The notes under the pieces were generated by a model that saw only the letters and a program-made list of their open reading frames with translations, ran no database searches and had not been told where the DNA came from. The position numbers were made by a program, and so were the translations under genes. Below, piece after piece: positions 27,898 to 37,150 of a stretch of DNA of 64,000 nucleotides; the stretch's first letter is position 1; every line of letters starts with the position of its first letter. The DNA is taken from NCBI GenBank assembly GCA_031367345.1, contig JANLPR010000201.1, positions 1 to 64,000 on the forward strand, given 5' to 3'. This DNA comes from JADKIH01 sp031367345 (GTDB taxonomy: Bacteria > Bacteroidota > Bacteroidia > AKYH767-A > 2013-40CM-41-45).

Positions 27898-27980
27898 ATG
27901 TACGAATTTATTTTAATCTGTTTATTATTTTATAGTGATTGAACATTTCTAAAAAAAACAATTTGCTTCTACCTTTTCAA

Positions 27981-28241
27981 TTATTTAATTGACTGAATTA
28001 ATCGAGTCTTAAATTCCGGGTTTTCTTGATGTAGAATTTCTTCACCTATTTCTGACTTAATATAATTACTTATCAATTTATTCATTATCGTTAGTTGCTT
28101 CCGGTATGTCTTGCAAGCAGTACACATACTTGTATGGATCAAAAGGTTAAACGACTCAATAACGCTCAAGCCTATCAACTCCTGCTTTTCCATTATTTCA
28201 GTCGCTTTTTTACAAGAAACTAACATCTTTTTAACTATCAT
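27981..28241 (-). CDS. Zinc-finger anti-sigma factor-like protein (ZAS type)
   Basis: 86 residues, no membrane segment. CKKATEIMEKQE followed about 25 residues later by HTSMCTACKTYRKQL gives the C...HxxxCxxC zinc-binding pattern of ZAS anti-sigma domains. The ATG at 28241 lies 4 bp after the stop of the sigma-factor gene, so the pair is one operon. It would hold its sigma factor inactive in the cytoplasm until a redox or envelope signal. Confidence 0.8.
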   Translation of the reverse strand: MIVKKMLVSCKKATEIMEKQELIGLSVIESFNLLIHTSMCTACKTYRKQLTIMNKLISNYIKSEIGEEILHQENPEFKTRLIQSIK

Positions 28242-28245
28242 CCTC

Positions 28246-28842
28246 TTATTTTTTATTAAACCAATTTAGCTCTATGCATTTTCTTAAATTCAATTTGGCT
28301 CGGTGTAAAATCTGCCAAAAATTAGTCGGAGTAATGCCCAATTCCTGACAAATTATTTTTCCGTCTTTACTTGCCAAGTATTTCAATTGAATAGCTGAAT
28401 TCCATTGTGGAGGTAATTTTTCCAAGCATTTCTTTAATGCTTTATTAAATTCAAGGTTGTCCAACAAGTTTTCATTCGGCTCTCCCCAGTCGGCCGGGTG
28501 AGCGCTATTGATCCATTCTTCATCTTTATCGAAAAAATTATTCCGGGAATTTATTGTTTCAGAATTTAACTTTTCACTCGCCAATTCTATCTTGAAATTA
28601 TTTCTATGATAATCGTAGATTTTATTTTTTAAAATGGAAAACAACCAGGTTTTAATACTGCTTTTGTTTTCAAATTTTGTGTATGCCTGCATGGCCGCAA
28701 CAAAGGTATCTTGCACAAGGTCTTCTGCCGTCTCTTTGCGCGATGTTTTATAAAATGCCCATGAGTACAGTTGATCGGAATACAAATCGATCCACTCTCT
28801 AAAATTTTGATTTGAATCATTTGAAGATTCACCGTTTTCCAT
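28246..28842 (-). CDS. ECF-type RNA polymerase sigma factor
   Basis: 198 residues. Region 2 (WAFYKTSRKETAEDLVQDTFVAAMQAY...IKTWLFSILKNKIYDYHR) and region 4 (LEKLPPQWNSAIQLKYLASKDGKIICQELGITPTNFWQILHRAKLNLRKCI) are both complete. Region 4 contains an unusual Trp-rich recognition helix. It is co-transcribed with a ZAS anti-sigma. Target promoters are unknown; the T9SS protein 3' of the pair is a candidate. Confidence 0.92.
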   Translation of the reverse strand: MENGESSNDSNQNFREWIDLYSDQLYSWAFYKTSRKETAEDLVQDTFVAAMQAYTKFENKSSIKTWLFSILKNKIYDYHRNNFKIELASEKLNSETINSRNNFFDKDEEWINSAHPADWGEPNENLLDNLEFNKALKKCLEKLPPQWNSAIQLKYLASKDGKIICQELGITPTNFWQILHRAKLNLRKCIELNWFNKK

Positions 28843-29178
28843 ACTTTAAGTCAAATTATTTTACTTGTTCCTACATTGAAAGAAATGAAAAATTGTCAGA
28901 TCAAATTTTAGTCAATCAAACTTTAGATAGATCGAAATTATTTGATCTCAAATTACATTCCTCTCACTTTAGTTGTTAGTCCACCTTTTTATCCGATCAA
29001 TCACATTCTTCAATAATAATCCGAATGCTATTCCAATACCTACCAAGGTGGCAATATGTATTCCTCTTATATTTTCTATTCCATCTTATTTTTGATAATT
29101 GAAAATCAAAATCATTACTCCTTTAACTGGAAATACAAAATGTCTTACTTTATTTCTTTTGTCCATAATTTTAAATGA
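28843..29178. other. Intergenic region with a short gene remnant
   Basis: 336 bp. The inverted repeat AGATCAAAT (28898) / ATTTGATCT (28939) sits just upstream of the sigma gene. On the minus strand, roughly 28978-29095 encodes about 37 residues ending NVIDRIKRWTNN, with a hydrophobic TLVGIGIAFGLLL stretch and no start codon: perhaps a decayed membrane-protein tail. Confidence 0.35.
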
Positions 29179-30753
29179 TCAATGTAAAATCATTACTTTC
29201 TTTGTAAATAAACTTTTATTGCCAATTATTTTTATCAAATATACTCCATTTGTCTCATCGCCCAGATTTATCTCAATCGTTTTTTTATCTGAAATTTTAA
29301 CTTTATATATCACTCTGCCTAATAAATCGAGCACCTCTATTTCTCCATGTATCCATTCGTCTTTCAACTGAATATTAAACTTCCCGTTGTTGGGATTTGG
29401 ATAGAAAGAAATATTACCCATTGTGTTATTTTGTATGTCCACTGAAATACATAAAGGTGTAATTGCTCCTCCGTTCCCAATATTCGACCGGGTAAAGGAA
29501 GTAATAGTGTTTGCACTTGTTACCAGTGTTGCGGGGCTAACTACATCTGTACGTGTACTTGAAGTAAGGGTGGATGGTGTATTCTCGAAACAACCTGAAA
29601 AACCTATAGAGTCGCATTTAATTAATGACAAATCATATTGTGTACCACCACCAAATGACCAGGAAAGTCCACCAATCAAAAATCCTCCATCTGATGTTAA
29701 TGCTAACGTATGCGCCTCATCAATACTTACTGAGCCTATCATGCGCGACCAATTTAAATTTCCTGTAGCGCTTGTATTTAGTAAATATACATCAGATGTA
29801 CTTCCGGTTCCAAAAAAACTATACGACGCACCTGCAATTGTATAGCCATCGTCAGGCATTTGTTTAACTACATATCCATAATCGGCCAGTGTACCTCCGT
29901 ACGATTTAGTCCAGAGTGTATCACCAATGCTATTCGTTTTTATTAAATAAACGTCGTGATTCCCGGCGCCTGAACTTAATATTGTGCCAACAAGAATATA
30001 TCCTCCGTCACTTGTAGTCTGAACGCTATAACCATAATCATGGGAAGCCCCACCATACTTTTTCGACCAGATCATATTCCCGGAAAAATCTGTATTGATC
30101 AAATAAGCATCGAAATTTCCAGCTCCTAACGAAGTATAACCGGCTATAATAAAACCATTATTTGCAAGTTGAATATCATAAGCAGATTCCGTTGATGTTC
30201 CTCCAAATGTTTTTGACCATTGAAATATTCCATCAGAATCTACTTTCAATATATAAACATCAATAAAACCGGAACCAAAACTATTTGTATAACCCGCAAT
30301 TATAAAACCTCCGTCTCCGGTTTGCTTTATTGAATTGCCTCCTTCATCACTTGCTCCACCATATGCTCTGGTCCATAATGTGTCGCCTGAATTATTTAGT
30401 TTTATCAAATAAACATCACTTCCTCCTGCGCCAAAACTATACGTTGACCCCACAACTACATAACCATTGTCAATTGTTTTTTGAATATCCACCCCCTGAT
30501 CTGTTTCCAAACCTCCAATCGTTCTCGTCCATAGTGTATCTCCCATTACATTAGTTTTGATTACATACACATCAAAAGTGTCTGTTCCAAAACTATTTGT
30601 ATAACCGGCCATCACATAGTTGCCATCAGCATCAATTAACAACGACTGGCATCTTTCGTATTTTGAGCCGACATATTTTTTTTGAAAAGCAATTTGAGCC
30701 TTTACATTTACACCGGTAAATAATAATACAACTAAAAGTAAAATTCTATTCAT
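29179..30753 (-). CDS. Secreted beta-propeller-like repeat protein with T9SS tail
   Basis: 524 residues with a signal peptide (1-19). At least six near-identical repeats of about 50 residues carry the form GDTLWTRTYGG...DGGFIIAGYTNSFG(A/S)G...DVYLIK. This is the family often annotated as T9SS C-terminal target proteins with lipoprotein or SBBP-like propellers. The sorting domain is FYPNPNNGKFNIQLKDEW...NGVYLIKIIGNKSL. Ligand unknown. Similar architecture occurs at 23.0, 45.4 and 57.7 kb, forming a paralogous set in this window. Confidence 0.85.
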   Translation of the reverse strand: MNRILLLVVLLFTGVNVKAQIAFQKKYVGSKYERCQSLLIDADGNYVMAGYTNSFGTDTFDVYVIKTNVMGDTLWTRTIGGLETDQGVDIQKTIDNGYVVVGSTYSFGAGGSDVYLIKLNNSGDTLWTRAYGGASDEGGNSIKQTGDGGFIIAGYTNSFGSGFIDVYILKVDSDGIFQWSKTFGGTSTESAYDIQLANNGFIIAGYTSLGAGNFDAYLINTDFSGNMIWSKKYGGASHDYGYSVQTTSDGGYILVGTILSSGAGNHDVYLIKTNSIGDTLWTKSYGGTLADYGYVVKQMPDDGYTIAGASYSFFGTGSTSDVYLLNTSATGNLNWSRMIGSVSIDEAHTLALTSDGGFLIGGLSWSFGGGTQYDLSLIKCDSIGFSGCFENTPSTLTSSTRTDVVSPATLVTSANTITSFTRSNIGNGGAITPLCISVDIQNNTMGNISFYPNPNNGKFNIQLKDEWIHGEIEVLDLLGRVIYKVKISDKKTIEINLGDETNGVYLIKIIGNKSLFTKKVMILH

Positions 30754-30796
30754 CTCTTTTTTTTATGCGATAATCCGAAAACCAATTCCTGCAAAA

Positions 30797-31582
30797 TTAA
30801 TATTTAGAAAACCTTCCTCTTCCCCAATAGTTTTTACAATTCAAATTAAAAAAATATTCGCCTGCCGGAAATTCTTTTGTGTCTAATATATACTTATCTG
30901 CCTGAACTATGTTAATAGACTTTAAAAGTTTGCCATCGACACTGAATAAAGATAGCGTGAAATTATTTTGATTCCTATTCTCAAATTCTATGGTCACAAA
31001 GTCTTTTGCGGGATTTGGATATACTTCACTCAACACTTCTATTAAATTTTCTTTAATGTTGGTAGTAATAAACATCATATCATCAACACTAATGTAAGTA
31101 GAGTTAACCCCTGCATTTGCAATTTGAATTTCTACCGAATCAACAAGTATACTACTCTGTGAAAACGGAATGCCGACAGGAGTCCAATTTAGTAGAGGTG
31201 AGGAGTAAGTCCATTGTGCGCTGTCTACGATGTTATTACTATAAAAAAGTTTTGACACAATGCTCACCTCTTCACTTCCTGCAACATTTGTTTTCACAAA
31301 AAAATTTAATTGATTCGGGTGTGCTGAAATTGCAAACTTTATTTTAGCAAAACTATTTATTCCCATAGCATTAATTTGTAGCGCATAATTACCTTGATGT
31401 GCAAGTGTGTCTTTTACTACCGGAGTCTGAATTTGATTGTCCCCGGTTTGCCATTCATCGGGATTATCAAACCACCCGCCAATGTTTGTCCAACTTTCAA
31501 AACCGGAATTTGGTATTTGCTGTGCTTCTACACGAACGGAAAAAGAAACAATAAGCAGAAATAAAAAAAATTGAGTTTTCAT
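30797..31582 (-). CDS. Secreted T9SS-sorted protein with jelly-roll-like domain
   Basis: 261 residues. Signal peptide 1-20 (ending VRVEA). The body begins IPNSGFESWTNIGGWFDNPDEWQTGD, a start common to carbohydrate-binding or PCMD-like modules, and has a beta-sandwich pattern to about residue 170 (STYISVDDMMFI). The tail YPNPAKDFVTIEFENRN...FPAGEYFFNLN is a T9SS type A domain. No catalytic residues visible. It follows 44 bp upstream of the propeller protein on the same strand. Confidence 0.78.
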   Translation of the reverse strand: MKTQFFLFLLIVSFSVRVEAQQIPNSGFESWTNIGGWFDNPDEWQTGDNQIQTPVVKDTLAHQGNYALQINAMGINSFAKIKFAISAHPNQLNFFVKTNVAGSEEVSIVSKLFYSNNIVDSAQWTYSSPLLNWTPVGIPFSQSSILVDSVEIQIANAGVNSTYISVDDMMFITTNIKENLIEVLSEVYPNPAKDFVTIEFENRNQNNFTLSLFSVDGKLLKSINIVQADKYILDTKEFPAGEYFFNLNCKNYWGRGRFSKY

Positions 31583-31815
31583 TTTTAATTATTTTTTAAA
31601 CGAAAAACAAACTTAATAAATCATTGTATAAGGCCTTTCTAAACTAAGGCATCCAAATGATTTAACTTTCACTTAAAGTTAATAATAAAAACTTAAAAAC
31701 GGACTTAAATTATTTAATTTTCACAGGCGAATTTCTAAATTAATTTCTAAAATCTACAAATTAGTTCTCGACCATTAAAATCAGCCGAAACTACACTTTA
31801 TTTAGTGTTGGAAAA

Positions 31816-32071
31816 CTACTTCCAGCGCTCAAGTTTTGATATTTCTTTCGTAAAAAAAACTGGCAATGAAACAAGGGAAGCCCATCGTTTTAAATTTTGC
31901 TTTTACAAATGATTGCATTTTTTCGCTTGTGTCTATTTCCGGATTTTGAAAAATACCGATTACATAACAATGCGAGCAATAAGTTTCGCTTTTACTGCCA
32001 TCACTGTTTGTTCGTCCACCTTGAAGAATTTTCTTCAACGGCATACTGCAACTTTGATAATTCATATACAT
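31816..32071 (-). pseudogene. zf-ribbon_2 type zinc-ribbon protein, frameshifted
   Basis: The intact part reads QSCSMPLKK, GGRTNSDGSKSETYCSHCY and MQSFVKAKFKTMGFPCFIASFF, clearly the putative zinc-ribbon family. Two lesions are visible. The first zinc Cys of CQSC is Tyr (TAT for TGT). An 8-nt poly-A run at 31852-31859 shifts the frame, giving a premature end at 31829. With one base fewer the frame continues as TKEISKLERWK and stops at 31816, which is the family C-terminus. A sequencing error in the homopolymer is possible for the frameshift but not for the Cys change. Confidence 0.8.
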
Positions 32072-32083
32072 CTTTTCTTTTTT

Positions 32084-32197
32084 TTAATTCTTACTCTTTG
32101 TGCTCATGTAATTTACAAACCAAAGAATTCCAAATTTATCGATAAACATTCCAAAGTATGCTCCATTATATGTGATGTAAGGGTTGATTGATGTCAT
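32084..32197 (-). pseudogene. VOC/PhnB-like gene with internal deletion (both ends retained)
   Basis: A 37-codon frame joins the N-terminus of a VOC/PhnB-type protein (MTSINPYITYNG) directly to its C-terminus (AYFGMFIDKFGILWFVNY). About 100 residues of the usual glyoxalase-fold core are missing. The junction is in frame at a GGA codon that fits both sides, as in a deletion between short repeats. It lies 12 bp upstream of the broken zinc-ribbon gene. Confidence 0.75.
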
Positions 32198-32262
32198 TGG
32201 TAATTGTATATGAAAACAATGTACAACTTATGAGAGTCCTATATATATTTTCGTTTGGAAAA

Positions 32263-33450
32263 CTACACGCTTGGCTTATCTAAACTACCACGTGATTTCC
32301 ATAATAAAAAATAAAAAATAATTGCGACTGTCATTATTCCTGTGAAAACAAAAAGAGTTTTTGCTCCAAATTGATACCAAACCAATCCTGCTATTGTACT
32401 GGCTAACATTGAGCAGATGCTTTGAAAACCTGAATATGTTCCTATGGCTGTTGCTGTGTCTTTTTTATTTGTAATGTTACTGATCCATGCTTTCGAAATT
32501 CCTTCTGTTGATGCTGCATAAACACCATAAATAAAAAATAGTACTATGTAACCAACCATGCTATCATTCCATCCCATTCCGGAATAAACTAAAGCGAACC
32601 CAATTAGCCCCGCAACGAACATTTTTTTTAATCCAATTTTATCTGCAATTGACCCTAATGGGAATGCGAACATTGCATAAACCAAATTGTAGAAAATATA
32701 TAAAAAAATGATCTTAGTGTCTGTGATTCCAGATTGCTTTGCTTTCAATAACAAAAAAACATCTGAACTATTTATCAGTGCGAATCCTAATAAGCCAATT
32801 AATAACGTTCTGTATTGCGGTGGACTTTCTCTCCAATATTTAAAAAACGAAAATGCTTTTACTGGCAAATGTTTCGATATTACAGCCTTCTGCGATTTCT
32901 TTAATAATAGTGTTGATAGTACAGCGAGCAAACCCGGAATGAATGCTATATAAAAAAGTGTTTTATAGTTTTCTGGAAAGTAATACAAGTATATTAAAGC
33001 CAGTAATGGGCCAATGACGGCTCCAATTGTATCTATCGAGCGATGAAAGCCAAAAACTTTTCCCTTTGTTTCCGGTGTAGCTTCATCTGAAAGTATTGCA
33101 TCACGAGCTCCTGTACGAATTCCTTTTCCAAATCGATCTATTGTTCGAGCAAAGAAAATCCACAAGGGATATATAAACATCGCCATCATCGGCTTTGATA
33201 GCGCGCTCAACGAATAACCAAGCTGAACAAATGGGACTCTTTTACCAGTGATATCTGACATTTTCCCAAAGTACCCTTTACTTAATCCGGCAACGGCTTC
33301 TGCTACTCCTTCCAATATTCCGATCAATACAATTGAAAACCCAATCGACTTAAGGTAGATAGGCATAATTGGATAGAGCATTTCACTTGCCATATCGGTA
33401 AATAAACTAACGACCGATAAAACAATAACTGTTTTGGTAATGTGTTTCAA
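32263..33450 (-). CDS. Major facilitator superfamily transporter
   Basis: 395 residues with 11-12 hydrophobic segments. The cytoplasmic loop 2-3 has GYFGKMSDITGKRVPFVQLGY, the usual GxxxDxxGrR-like MFS motif. RTIDRFGKGIRTGARDAILSDE is characteristic of a Bacteroidota/proteobacterial MFS subfamily related to macrolide or small-solute exporters. The substrate is unknown. It is monocistronic. Confidence 0.88.
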   Translation of the reverse strand: MKHITKTVIVLSVVSLFTDMASEMLYPIMPIYLKSIGFSIVLIGILEGVAEAVAGLSKGYFGKMSDITGKRVPFVQLGYSLSALSKPMMAMFIYPLWIFFARTIDRFGKGIRTGARDAILSDEATPETKGKVFGFHRSIDTIGAVIGPLLALIYLYYFPENYKTLFYIAFIPGLLAVLSTLLLKKSQKAVISKHLPVKAFSFFKYWRESPPQYRTLLIGLLGFALINSSDVFLLLKAKQSGITDTKIIFLYIFYNLVYAMFAFPLGSIADKIGLKKMFVAGLIGFALVYSGMGWNDSMVGYIVLFFIYGVYAASTEGISKAWISNITNKKDTATAIGTYSGFQSICSMLASTIAGLVWYQFGAKTLFVFTGIMTVAIIFYFLLWKSRGSLDKPSV

Positions 33451-33479
33451 TGAATTTTAGGATTAACCAATTTGTCGTT

Positions 33480-34373
33480 TCAGTATTTTTCTATCCTAGA
33501 AAAATACCTTTTTTCGTCAGTAAAAATTTCCAACAAATAAACTCCGGCTGGAAGTTCGGAAATATCGACATACTCGGTTTTAAAAATTGCCATTAATTTT
33601 CCACTGCCATTCTTTACTAGTACATTTTTTAATGATCTATTTTTTTCTAATTTAATATGGAATCTATCAACTGTTGGATTAGGAAAAACGATTACGTCTT
33701 TTGAATACGACGATTCATTTATTCCGGTACCAAAGCACGCGAAGTCGAAATTATCTATCATCCACCCGTCTTTGCCATTATCAATATTGTCGCTTGTAAA
33801 AGTAAATCGGAAACGAACAAAATTAAAAGCATAACCTTTGATCAACGATTTTATCCAACCGGAATTACCTGTAAATCCAGGAGAATTATTATTGCTTGAA
33901 ACGGTACTCGTACTATCGTAAAAATTTAACAATGTAAACTGATGATCGTAAACAATGTTTGTCCAAGTAAAACCTCCATCTAATGAAACATCTACTGTTC
34001 CTCCATCGACCAGTGTATCTGTATTGAGCTTGTGCCAAAAACTTATTTCTGTGTAATCGTCTGTACTAATTACAAATTCGAAAAATGATCTATTGTTTGG
34101 AGGATATGTAGCAAGTGTATCTGTTACTAATGCAAGAGAAGGAGAGAATGAAGAATTAAACACTTGCTTATTGGGCTCGCCAATTTGCCAAATGTTAGTA
34201 TTAGCCATGACTCCAAAATGAAAATAGTCAGCAGTATCTCGATCTTCAAATTCACTTACCGGCTGATTCATTGTATATGCAATTGAATAAATCGTATCCT
34301 GACTAAATACACTTCCTGATACTATCATGAATGCAAGACAAAATAATTTTGTTCTCATTTGTTTATATTTCAA
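33480..34373 (-). CDS. Secreted T9SS-sorted protein with choice-of-anchor type domain
   Basis: 297 residues. Signal peptide 1-24 (SGSVFSQ). The beta-sandwich domain has EISFWHKLNTDTLVDGGTVDVSLDGGFTW and KDGWMIDNFDFAC, the pattern of immune-inhibitor-A-like/MAM-type jelly rolls. Then comes a T9SS type A tail (FPNPTVDRFHIKLEKN...LPAGVYLLEIFTDEKR). Likely a surface protein; no enzyme motif is seen. Confidence 0.8.
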   Translation of the reverse strand: MKYKQMRTKLFCLAFMIVSGSVFSQDTIYSIAYTMNQPVSEFEDRDTADYFHFGVMANTNIWQIGEPNKQVFNSSFSPSLALVTDTLATYPPNNRSFFEFVISTDDYTEISFWHKLNTDTLVDGGTVDVSLDGGFTWTNIVYDHQFTLLNFYDSTSTVSSNNNSPGFTGNSGWIKSLIKGYAFNFVRFRFTFTSDNIDNGKDGWMIDNFDFACFGTGINESSYSKDVIVFPNPTVDRFHIKLEKNRSLKNVLVKNGSGKLMAIFKTEYVDISELPAGVYLLEIFTDEKRYFSRIEKY

Positions 34374-34478
34374 ATCATTTAGAAACTACATTTTTTGCTT
34401 AGAGTAACAAAGTAAGAAAAAACGACTTTCAATCACAATCAGTACTAAATAAAAAAAATAAAGCTTCTTATTTATCTA

Positions 34479-34967
34479 CTATCCTGTTTTTTCTGTTCTC
34501 GAAACCCATTCAGGAACAGAATAATTTCCCTGACGAAGAAGCAAATTCAATTGGGCTACATGATGCTGAATATGACGCAAATTATAAATTAATATTTCAA
34601 AAATACTGTAATCTCGATAGCTATTTTTAAATCTCACTTCATTACTTTCCGGATTAAACGTTTGAATTTTTTTGAAACACTTATCACGAGAATAATTTAA
34701 ATAAACAATTAACTCTTCTTTAGAATAAATTCTTTCAGGCCTTCTTCCCGTTTCATCAAACTCAGAGAGTGTAAATGGTTTAGGTGGATGAAAATTTTCG
34801 GGTTCGGAAAGATAATAGTCTAAAAAGAAGATTGTATGGTAGGCCTTATACCAGAATTCCGATTTTCCGACCCACAATTCTTGAGGACAAGCATTGATCG
34901 CATTTTCGAGCATATCAATAGCTGCGCCAAATTGAAACCATAAACTCTTTTTTACTTCTGATTCCAT
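34479..34967 (-). CDS. DinB family protein
   Basis: 162 residues, four-helix DinB fold. The metal-binding histidines appear in WYKAYHTIFFLDYYL (His near 44) and LRHIQHHVAQLNLLL near 130. A Pro-rich insertion FHPPKPFTLSEFDETG is typical of a Bacteroidota DinB group. Function unknown; it is not close in sequence to the DinB protein at 2.5 kb. Confidence 0.83.
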   Translation of the reverse strand: MESEVKKSLWFQFGAAIDMLENAINACPQELWVGKSEFWYKAYHTIFFLDYYLSEPENFHPPKPFTLSEFDETGRRPERIYSKEELIVYLNYSRDKCFKKIQTFNPESNEVRFKNSYRDYSIFEILIYNLRHIQHHVAQLNLLLRQGNYSVPEWVSRTEKTG

Positions 34968-35047
34968 CCTCTAATTTACAAATTTTTTATGCTGATGTTT
35001 TCACAATATAAAAATGATTGTCGATTTTTTATGTTACTCGATTTTTT

Positions 35048-35776
35048 CTATTTACCGGAATTCATTCGAAGAAATGCTTGATGAAGTTCTTGTGGATTAG
35101 ACGATGCCATTGCTTCACTAAAGCCAAATGTCAATTCCGTTTTTCCCACTTTTAATTGTTCAAAGATGGAATTAATAAAATCACTCACAGGAGGTGCGAA
35201 ATCATGTAATCCTTTTCCGCCTAAATCTGTATTGAGTGCAGGGGGTATGATCTCAATTACTTCAATGTTTTTTGATTTTAATAATTCTCGAAGCGATAAA
35301 GTAAAGGAATGAAAAAAAGCTTTCGTGGCTGAATATATAGGTGTTTTTACAAGAGGAACAAACGATAATCCCGACGTTACATTCATGATCACTTTCAACG
35401 ATTTTAAATTTGAAAAAAGTGTCGAAAGATGAATAGGAGCTTCAATATTTATTGAAATCTCCATTTTTGCTCGCTCATAAAAATCATTATCAGTGATAGC
35501 CATCCAATTTTGAATTCCTGCATTATTAATTAAAACAGAAAGATCGCTATGTTCTTTTTCAATCCAATGAAAAAGGCCTTCTCTTTCATTACTCTTCGAT
35601 AAATCGCACCGACGGGTTATAACATTGGGGGAAATATTTTTAATTTCTGAAAGTGCATCTTCTCTCCTGCCACAAATTATTACTGTATTTTTTTCATCAA
35701 TAAAACGTTCTGTAAGTCCTCGACCAATGCCACTTGCTCCTCCGGTAATTAAAATCTTATTATTCGAAATGTCCAT
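35048..35776 (-). CDS. Short-chain dehydrogenase/reductase (DltE-like)
   Basis: 242 residues. Nucleotide-binding TGGASGIG (12-19), the NNAG motif (LINNAGIQNW), catalytic Ser in NVTSGLSF and YxxxK in YSATKAFFH. The C-terminal extension resembles DltE-type proteins. An NAD(P)-dependent oxidoreductase of unknown substrate. Confidence 0.92.
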   Translation of the reverse strand: MDISNNKILITGGASGIGRGLTERFIDEKNTVIICGRREDALSEIKNISPNVITRRCDLSKSNEREGLFHWIEKEHSDLSVLINNAGIQNWMAITDNDFYERAKMEISINIEAPIHLSTLFSNLKSLKVIMNVTSGLSFVPLVKTPIYSATKAFFHSFTLSLRELLKSKNIEVIEIIPPALNTDLGGKGLHDFAPPVSDFINSIFEQLKVGKTELTFGFSEAMASSNPQELHQAFLRMNSGK

Positions 35777-35842
35777 ATAATTTTAAACAAAGATATCACA
35801 AATTCAGTGACAGTTAAAAATCTACTTACGAATAATTAGTAA

Positions 35843-35877
35843 TAAAAAAAGGCCTATCCGGGGAAGATAGGCCTAAC
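35843..35877 (-). terminator. Rho-independent terminator
   Basis: The minus strand reads GGCCTATC-TTCCCCG-GATAGGCC followed by T7. It lies just downstream of the lipoprotein gene ending at 35889 and before the SDR gene. Confidence 0.8.
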
Positions 35878-35888
35878 GTTTTTTCATG

Positions 35889-36509
35889 CTAGTCTTTTAA
35901 AGGTGTGTTCAAAATCAAAGGTTCAGGAATTGGTCCAACTAATCGAGCAACGTCAAAAATCTTTTCAGCTGTTAAACGTAATTTAATAAGTTCAGATGGA
36001 TAACCATTATTAAAATCGACAAGTGATTTTACAATATAATCGTAATCAGGATTAATTGTTTGTGATTTTTGTTGATGATACGTAGTAATTACCAATGGTA
36101 AATCTGGTGTATAAACATTGTTGTCTTCAATTTTATAAAAATTTACATTACTCATAAGTTTATTGAATTTAGCAAGCGTGGTACTATTTACATCCCAACT
36201 TACTCTTCCTAGATGCGCAACATTTCTAACGCCAACAAATGTTAATGTACCATTACTCATAAGAGATACAATATATGCGGGTTGTACAGTTCGTCCTGCT
36301 TGATGATCAATTCTAAAAACTTCGAAAGGTCGTGTTGCTTCCAATGATAGACCTCGGGGGTCAATTCTTGAAACAGAGTTCGCGTCGCTTTGATTTCCGG
36401 AAGGTACCATGTCGTCTTTTTGACAGCCGGAAAACATTACAATGATTGTCATTGCAAAAAATAATACAATTCCACTCATTTTAATAGTTAGGTTTCTGTG
36501 AGTGTTCAT
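35889..36509 (-). CDS. Hypothetical lipoprotein
   Basis: 206 residues, starting with a basic N-region and hydrophobic stretch ending MFSGCQKDD (lipid Cys29). The mature part (AYIVSLMSNGTLTFVGVRNVAHLGRVSWDVNS, VNFYKIEDN) resembles DUF6438-type lipoproteins in overall layout, but I do not recognise it firmly. It is likely an outer-membrane lipoprotein of unknown role, with its own terminator. Confidence 0.7.
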   Translation of the reverse strand: MNTHRNLTIKMSGIVLFFAMTIIVMFSGCQKDDMVPSGNQSDANSVSRIDPRGLSLEATRPFEVFRIDHQAGRTVQPAYIVSLMSNGTLTFVGVRNVAHLGRVSWDVNSTTLAKFNKLMSNVNFYKIEDNNVYTPDLPLVITTYHQQKSQTINPDYDYIVKSLVDFNNGYPSELIKLRLTAEKIFDVARLVGPIPEPLILNTPLKD

Positions 36510-36747
36510 TTTGTTTAATTTAAAACTGTTTAAATGATATGTGAATTAGAGACGGTTAAAGCTAAGTCAACATTTCTTTGTAAAATCAAACATTCGATGA
36601 GCATGCTGTAACAGAGGCTGAACGCTTTGTTTCCGGATTTAAAGTCGAAATTCCTTCTATTCAAAAATTCCAAAATATCTAAAAGCAAAACAAAAATCAA
36701 CAAAGGTAATTAGAATGGCATGAGTTTTTAAAATACAATTCCAACTA

Positions 36748-37110
36748 CTATTCAAATCTGTCTTTTATAGCTGTCAGTTCATTTACACCAATTGTGCAAA
36801 TAGTTTTTAATTTAGAAAAGTCATTTCTTGTTTTCTCTAGCGGCTTCAATTCCTTCGCTGTCGCCTCCATTTCAGTTAACATGTTTCTCAATTCAACATC
36901 AAAGCCGGAGTAAGAAATAGAAGATTTCATTTTATGTGCTACGAATTCTATATTCCTATAGTCAGAATCCTTTAAAGCTTGTTCTAACTTGTAAATCTCT
37001 TTAGGGTTTTCTCTGATAAAAATCTCTATCATGTGTCTAACCAGTCCCGGATTTCCTTCTGCTAATCTATTTAGCACTTCTAAATCGATAACGCCTTTTA
37101 CAATTTCCAT
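36748..37110 (-). CDS. Stand-alone Hpt phosphotransfer protein
   Basis: From the ATG at 37110: 120 residues, all helical, with the Hpt motif VAHKMKSSISYSG (His59). Starting further upstream would overlap the regulator gene and add an unrelated leader. It lies 40 bp downstream of a LytTR response regulator on the same strand, so it probably relays phosphate from a kinase encoded elsewhere (possibly the hybrid kinase at 9.2 kb) to that regulator. No kinase is linked. Confidence 0.87.
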   Translation of the reverse strand: MEIVKGVIDLEVLNRLAEGNPGLVRHMIEIFIRENPKEIYKLEQALKDSDYRNIEFVAHKMKSSISYSGFDVELRNMLTEMEATAKELKPLEKTRNDFSKLKTICTIGVNELTAIKDRFE

Positions 37111-37150
37111 TTTCTTTAACGTTTTTGAATTAAATAAAAAATAATTTTTA

